Assembly: GCF_910584465.1 (NCBI RefSeq)
Contig: NZ_CAJUBK010000001.1
Location: 124,001-188,000 of the forward strand
Direction of reading: 5' to 3'
Length of the DNA: 64,000 nucleotides
Origin: an uncultured Oscillibacter sp.
GTDB taxonomy: Bacteria; Bacillota; Clostridia; Oscillospirales; Oscillospiraceae
The notes under the pieces are model-generated. The model was given only the letters and a program-made list of their open reading frames with translations, did not search any database and had not been told where the DNA came from. Made by a program: the position numbers and the translations under genes. Positions 61,456 through 64,000 of this stretch are shown piece by piece (positions within the stretch are counted from its first letter, which is position 1; each line of letters begins with the position of its first letter).

Positions 61456-61483
61456 ATCGAACAAAATAAAAATTTTGTTCAAT
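61456..61483. other. dif-like 11-6-11 recombination site (inovirus right junction)
   Basis: Left arm ATCGAACAAAA (61456-61466), centre TAAAAA, right arm TTTTGTTCAAT (61473-61483). The arms are inverted copies identical at 10 of 11 positions. The right arm matches the E. coli XerD arm TTATGTTAAAT at 9 of 11. The 28-bp 11-6-11 plan is that of Xer/dif sites. It lies 76 bases before the recombinase start, reminiscent of single-recombinase systems (XerS/difSL) where the gene adjoins its site. Confidence 0.6.
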
Positions 61484-61558
61484 ATAGGGGAGCGCCGGGA
61501 CGCCAGGACGGCCCCCAGGGCCTGGAGCGCCTTTGCTGGAGATCCCGATCCAACGTCT

Positions 61559-62578
61559 ATGAACGATTACCGTACGGAGGCCCCGCCGATCCTGCGGGAT
61601 TTCCTCGCGTACCACGAGACCGTCAAAGCGCATTCGAAACGGACCGTGGACGAATATTTCCTGGACATGCGGAATTTCTTCCGCTATTTGAAGCAGACGC
61701 GCGACCCGGGCTTGTCCGGCCTGGAGCTGGACGAGATCGACATCATGGATGTGGACCTGGATCTCGTCGCCAGCGTGACGCTGACGGACATCTATGGCTA
61801 CATGACCTATCTGAGCCGTGACCGGATCCAGCATCAAAACAGCCAGACCTCCGGCTATGGACTGAACACCGCGTCCCGCGCCCGGAAATTGGCGACGATC
61901 CGGTCCTTTTACAATTACCTGACGAACAAGGTCCATCTCATCCGGGAGAACCCGGTCAAAGATATCGACTCGCCGAAGCTGAAAAAGTCGCTGCCGAAGT
62001 ACCTGACCCTGGACGAGAGCATCCATCTGCTGGAGTCTGTCGACGGCAAGAACCAGGAACGGGACCACTGCATCCTGACGCTGTTCCTCAACTGCGGCCT
62101 GCGGATCTCGGAGTTAGTCGCACTGGACCTCCGGGACATCCAAGGCGACGCGCTCCGGGTCCTGGGGAAAGGTAACAAGGTCCGCATCCTCTACTTGAAC
62201 GACGCCTGTCAGGATGCCCTGGGGCGGTATCTGGCCGTCCGCCGTCCCATCGCCGGGCGGGACGCCAATGCGCTGTTCCTCTCCTCCCGGAACGAGCGGG
62301 TCAGCCGTTCCACGGTCCATGCCATGGTGAAGAAGCGGCTCTCCGCCGCCGGGATCGACGAGAGCGAGTATTCCTCCCATAAGCTGCGCCATACCGCCGC
62401 CACGCTGATGCTGCAAAACGGCGTGGACGTCCGGGCCGTCCAGGAGGTCTTGGGCCATGACCACCTGAACACGACGCAGATTTACACGCATATCGACAAT
62501 GAATCCCTGCGGGTCGCTGCAAAGGCGAACCCCTTGTCACACTTGAAGAACACGAAGAAAAAGGACGGCCGGCAGTGA
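61559..62578 (+). CDS. Tyrosine recombinase, XerC/XerD-like (339 aa)
   Basis: All catalytic residues are present: Arg in LNCGLRISELV, Lys in GKGNKVRIL, His-x-x-Arg in SSHKLRHTAATLML, His in LGHDHLNTT and the Tyr nucleophile in QIYTHI. The N-terminal SAM-like core-binding domain spans residues 10-115 (FLAYHETVKAHSKRTVDEYFLDMRNFFRYLK). About 40 residues longer than E. coli XerD. ATG 61559 is taken as start; the frame is open further up, across the dif-like site, without a good ribosome site. Lies outside the inovirus boundaries, so probably a host gene. Confidence 0.85.
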   Translation: MNDYRTEAPPILRDFLAYHETVKAHSKRTVDEYFLDMRNFFRYLKQTRDPGLSGLELDEIDIMDVDLDLVASVTLTDIYGYMTYLSRDRIQHQNSQTSGYGLNTASRARKLATIRSFYNYLTNKVHLIRENPVKDIDSPKLKKSLPKYLTLDESIHLLESVDGKNQERDHCILTLFLNCGLRISELVALDLRDIQGDALRVLGKGNKVRILYLNDACQDALGRYLAVRRPIAGRDANALFLSSRNERVSRSTVHAMVKKRLSAAGIDESEYSSHKLRHTAATLMLQNGVDVRAVQEVLGHDHLNTTQIYTHIDNESLRVAAKANPLSHLKNTKKKDGRQ

Positions 62579-62621
62579 AACGGGCCGCCCCGGCTGCGGC
62601 GGATCCCCTCAGCGATGGACC

Positions 62622-62642
62622 GCCCCGCTCTTTCGGCGGGGC
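62622..62642. terminator. GC hairpin between convergent genes
   Basis: GCCCCGC / GCGGGGC with a 7-base loop between the recombinase stop and the end of the - strand amidase gene. No T-run on the + strand, so a weak or bidirectional terminator at best. Confidence 0.45.
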
Positions 62643-62674
62643 AAGGTCTGGGGACGCACGTTTTGGGACACGGT

Positions 62675-63175
62675 TCAAGGCCGTATGACGCCGATGATGT
62701 GGACCATCCGGATCTTCCGATACTCATAAGTGGACAAGGGCCGGTAGTCCGCGTCGTAGCTGTGCGCGGCGATCAGGACGTTCTCCGGCGCCGCGGGATC
62801 GCCGACCGACACGACGATGGGCGAATGCTGGAACTCCTCGCCTTTGAAGGACAGCTGGATCAGGTCCCCCGGCAGCAGGTCCTCCAGCTGGCAGGGCTCA
62901 CCCAGGGGGCCGACGGACCGCTCCGCCCGGGTCAAGAAATTGTAGAGATACGGCACGCCGGTCCACGCGGGGGCCTTCCGGTCCGCGTCGATGTAGTACC
63001 ATCCGTAGGTCGGCGTGAAATTCATGATGCCGCTGCCCGCGTAGATGCATTGGGACGCGAAGTTCGTGCAGTCCCCGCCTAAGTATTCGTAGTCGTAAAA
63101 GCGCGGGTTCCGGCCGTAGGCCCACTGGTGGGCATAGAGCACGGCGGCGCGCCGGTCGTATGGATACAGCTGCAT
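62675..63175 (-). CDS. Amidase-domain (amidase_6-type) protein (166 aa)
   Basis: MQLYPYDRRAAVLYAHQWAYGRNPRFYDYEYLGGDCTNFASQCIYAGSG-type start: the YxxxGGDCTNFASQC motif supplies the catalytic Cys of the putative amidase domain (amidase_6) common in Firmicutes. PGDLIQLSFKGEEFQHSPIVVSVGD supplies the catalytic His. Probably a cell-wall or spore-associated peptidase. No signal peptide. ATG 63175 follows GGGAGGGGAG. Confidence 0.8.
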   Translation of the reverse strand: MQLYPYDRRAAVLYAHQWAYGRNPRFYDYEYLGGDCTNFASQCIYAGSGIMNFTPTYGWYYIDADRKAPAWTGVPYLYNFLTRAERSVGPLGEPCQLEDLLPGDLIQLSFKGEEFQHSPIVVSVGDPAAPENVLIAAHSYDADYRPLSTYEYRKIRMVHIIGVIRP

Positions 63176-63356
63176 ACGCTCCCCTCCCCTTCCTCTCCCA
63201 GGATATGCGGAGAGGCCCGGATGGGTGTGCCCTCCTGCCGGCGGGGCATCCGGGGACGCCGCTGTCCCGCGTCATGGAGGGGCGCGCCCATGAGGCCCGC
63301 CGGCCCAGGGGACGCCCGGCATCCCCTGCCGGGTGGATATGGAAAGGAGACCTCAG

Positions 63357-64000
63357 ATGGATCCGCACGTTTTTCAGATCGGCCATATCCCCTCCGCCCT
63401 TTGGGGCCCGCCCTCGGAGCGGGTCATCGTCGCCGTCCACGGGGCGCAGTCCAGCAAGACCGACGTCCCCATCCGCCTCTTGGCGGAGACGGTCCCCCGC
63501 TGCCAGGTCCTGAGCTTCGACCTGCCGGAGCATGGGGACCGGGTGGCCGAGCCGGCCCTCTGCAAGCTCCCGGTCTGCGTCCGGGAGCTGTCCGCCGTGC
63601 TGGACTACGCCGAGGGGCGGTGGAGGACGATCGGTCTGTTCGCCGTCAGCATGGGGGCGTATCTCAGCCTCCTGGCCTGCCGGGACCGAAGGATCGAACA
63701 CGCCTGGTTCCTCTCCCCTGTGGCGGACATGGTGCGGCTGACCCGGGATATGATGAGCTGGTCCGGGATCTCGGAAGCCCGCCTGGAGGCGGAGGGAGCG
63801 GTCCCCACGGCCATGGGACAGACCCTCTATTGGGACGACTGGTGCTACCTCCGCCGGCATCCCGCCGACCGCTGGCCGTTCCCCACCGACATCCTCCGCG
63901 GGGCCGGGGACACGCTCTGCGCGGAGGAGACCGTCACCGATCTTGCGAAGCGCTCCCACTGCCGCCTGCGGATCGTCGAGGGCGCGGGACACTGGTTCCA
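63357..64000 (+). CDS. Alpha/beta hydrolase, truncated by window end (at least 214 aa)
   Basis: ATG 63357 after AAAGGAGACC; the frame stays open to the window edge. Fold markers: VIVAVHGAQSSKTDVPIRLLAE (oxyanion loop), VLSFDLPEHGDR, then TIGLFAVSMGAYLSLLA, where the nucleophile elbow is A-V-S-M-G rather than G-x-S-x-G, and GAGHWF with the likely catalytic His at the end. Substrate unknown; often a housekeeping esterase-like protein. Confidence 0.75.
   Translation, partial: MDPHVFQIGHIPSALWGPPSERVIVAVHGAQSSKTDVPIRLLAETVPRCQVLSFDLPEHGDRVAEPALCKLPVCVRELSAVLDYAEGRWRTIGLFAVSMGAYLSLLACRDRRIEHAWFLSPVADMVRLTRDMMSWSGISEARLEAEGAVPTAMGQTLYWDDWCYLRRHPADRWPFPTDILRGAGDTLCAEETVTDLAKRSHCRLRIVEGAGHWF

Larger units (their letters stand above)
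54424..61466. mobile_element. Inovirus (filamentous phage) prophage, about 7 kb
   Basis: Zot-type assembly ATPase, major coat protein with signal peptide and single membrane helix, adsorption and minor coat proteins, small ssDNA-binding-type gene, repressor and rolling-circle Rep: the inovirus set, in an order typical of integrated members. Bounded by GCGATCGAACAAAAT at both ends (54410-54424 and 61452-61466). No recombinase gene lies within the boundaries, so integration would rely on a host Xer-type enzyme. Confidence 0.85.

Noticed and set aside
61475..61558. Extended N-terminus of the recombinase starting at TTG 61475
   Set aside because: It would begin inside the dif-like site and translate a Gly/Arg/Ala-rich leader with no ribosome site; ATG 61559 starts the recognisable core-binding domain.
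1..64000. CRISPR arrays, tRNA or rRNA genes
   Set aside because: I looked for regularly spaced direct repeats and for tRNA-like cloverleaf motifs near the junctions and saw none; the only long tandem repeat is the two-copy 124-bp unit.

Overview
The window is a GC-rich chromosomal segment of an endospore-forming member of the Clostridia, probably Oscillospiraceae (Flavonifractor/Oscillibacter-like). This is inferred from the spore-coat genes (cotJ), the germination amidase cwlD next to radA, the PBSX-type phage gene order and the base composition. It holds two unrelated prophages separated by about 3.2 kb of host DNA.

Region 1 (1 to about 51148) is most of a large contractile-tailed (myovirus) prophage, nearly all on the + strand; its left end and integrase lie outside the window. 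12-7209: tightly overlapping small early genes (MazG-like, DUF5131, MmcB-like nuclease, RecU-like resolvase, late regulator). 7383-10405: two tandem ParB-fold proteins, a radical-SAM enzyme and a fold-type-II PLP enzyme, a candidate nucleic-acid modification module. 10418-22965: terminase, portal, Mu-F-like head protein, XkdF-like protease/scaffold, capsid, connectors, sheath, tube and a -1 frameshifted tail chaperone. 22999-25344: AT-richer cargo (Rha, RHH repressor, a zinc-ribbon gene with a G10 tract, a SAP-domain protein). 25416-37991: tape measure, LysM/XkdP, baseplate and fibre proteins. 41528-43781: lysis genes. 44027-51118: about 18 small unrecognised genes behind a strong promoter overlapped by a palindromic operator.

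The central discovery is a complete diversity-generating retroelement (DGR): variable protein 36168-37991, accessory protein 38084-38551, template repeat 38581-38706 and reverse transcriptase 39066-40322. A second variable repeat sits about 37.6 kb away, at the 3' end of an early gene (190-1005). Both variable repeats differ from the template only at template adenines (15 of 33 and 17 of 29), with no change at any non-adenine position, and both are followed by a GC hairpin with a GNRA tetraloop.

Region 2 (about 51149-54374) is host DNA: cotJC, cut by the prophage exactly after its DIGTEE motif; a natural CotJA-CotJB fusion; cwlD; and radA. The insertion recalls developmentally excised skin-type elements.

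Region 3 (about 54.4-61.5 kb) is a 7-kb inovirus (filamentous phage) prophage: Zot-type ATPase, signal-peptide-bearing major coat protein, minor coat and adsorption proteins, XRE repressor, a NERD-domain gene and a pMV158-type rolling-circle Rep preceded by a hairpin exposing the TACTACGAC nick motif. Its left junction holds a CTX-phi-like forked hairpin of inverted recombinase arms. Its right junction holds a dif-like 11-6-11 site directly upstream of a XerC/D-type recombinase gene. Region 4 (61559-64000) is host DNA again: the recombinase, an amidase-domain protein and a truncated alpha/beta hydrolase. I saw no tRNA, rRNA or CRISPR array.
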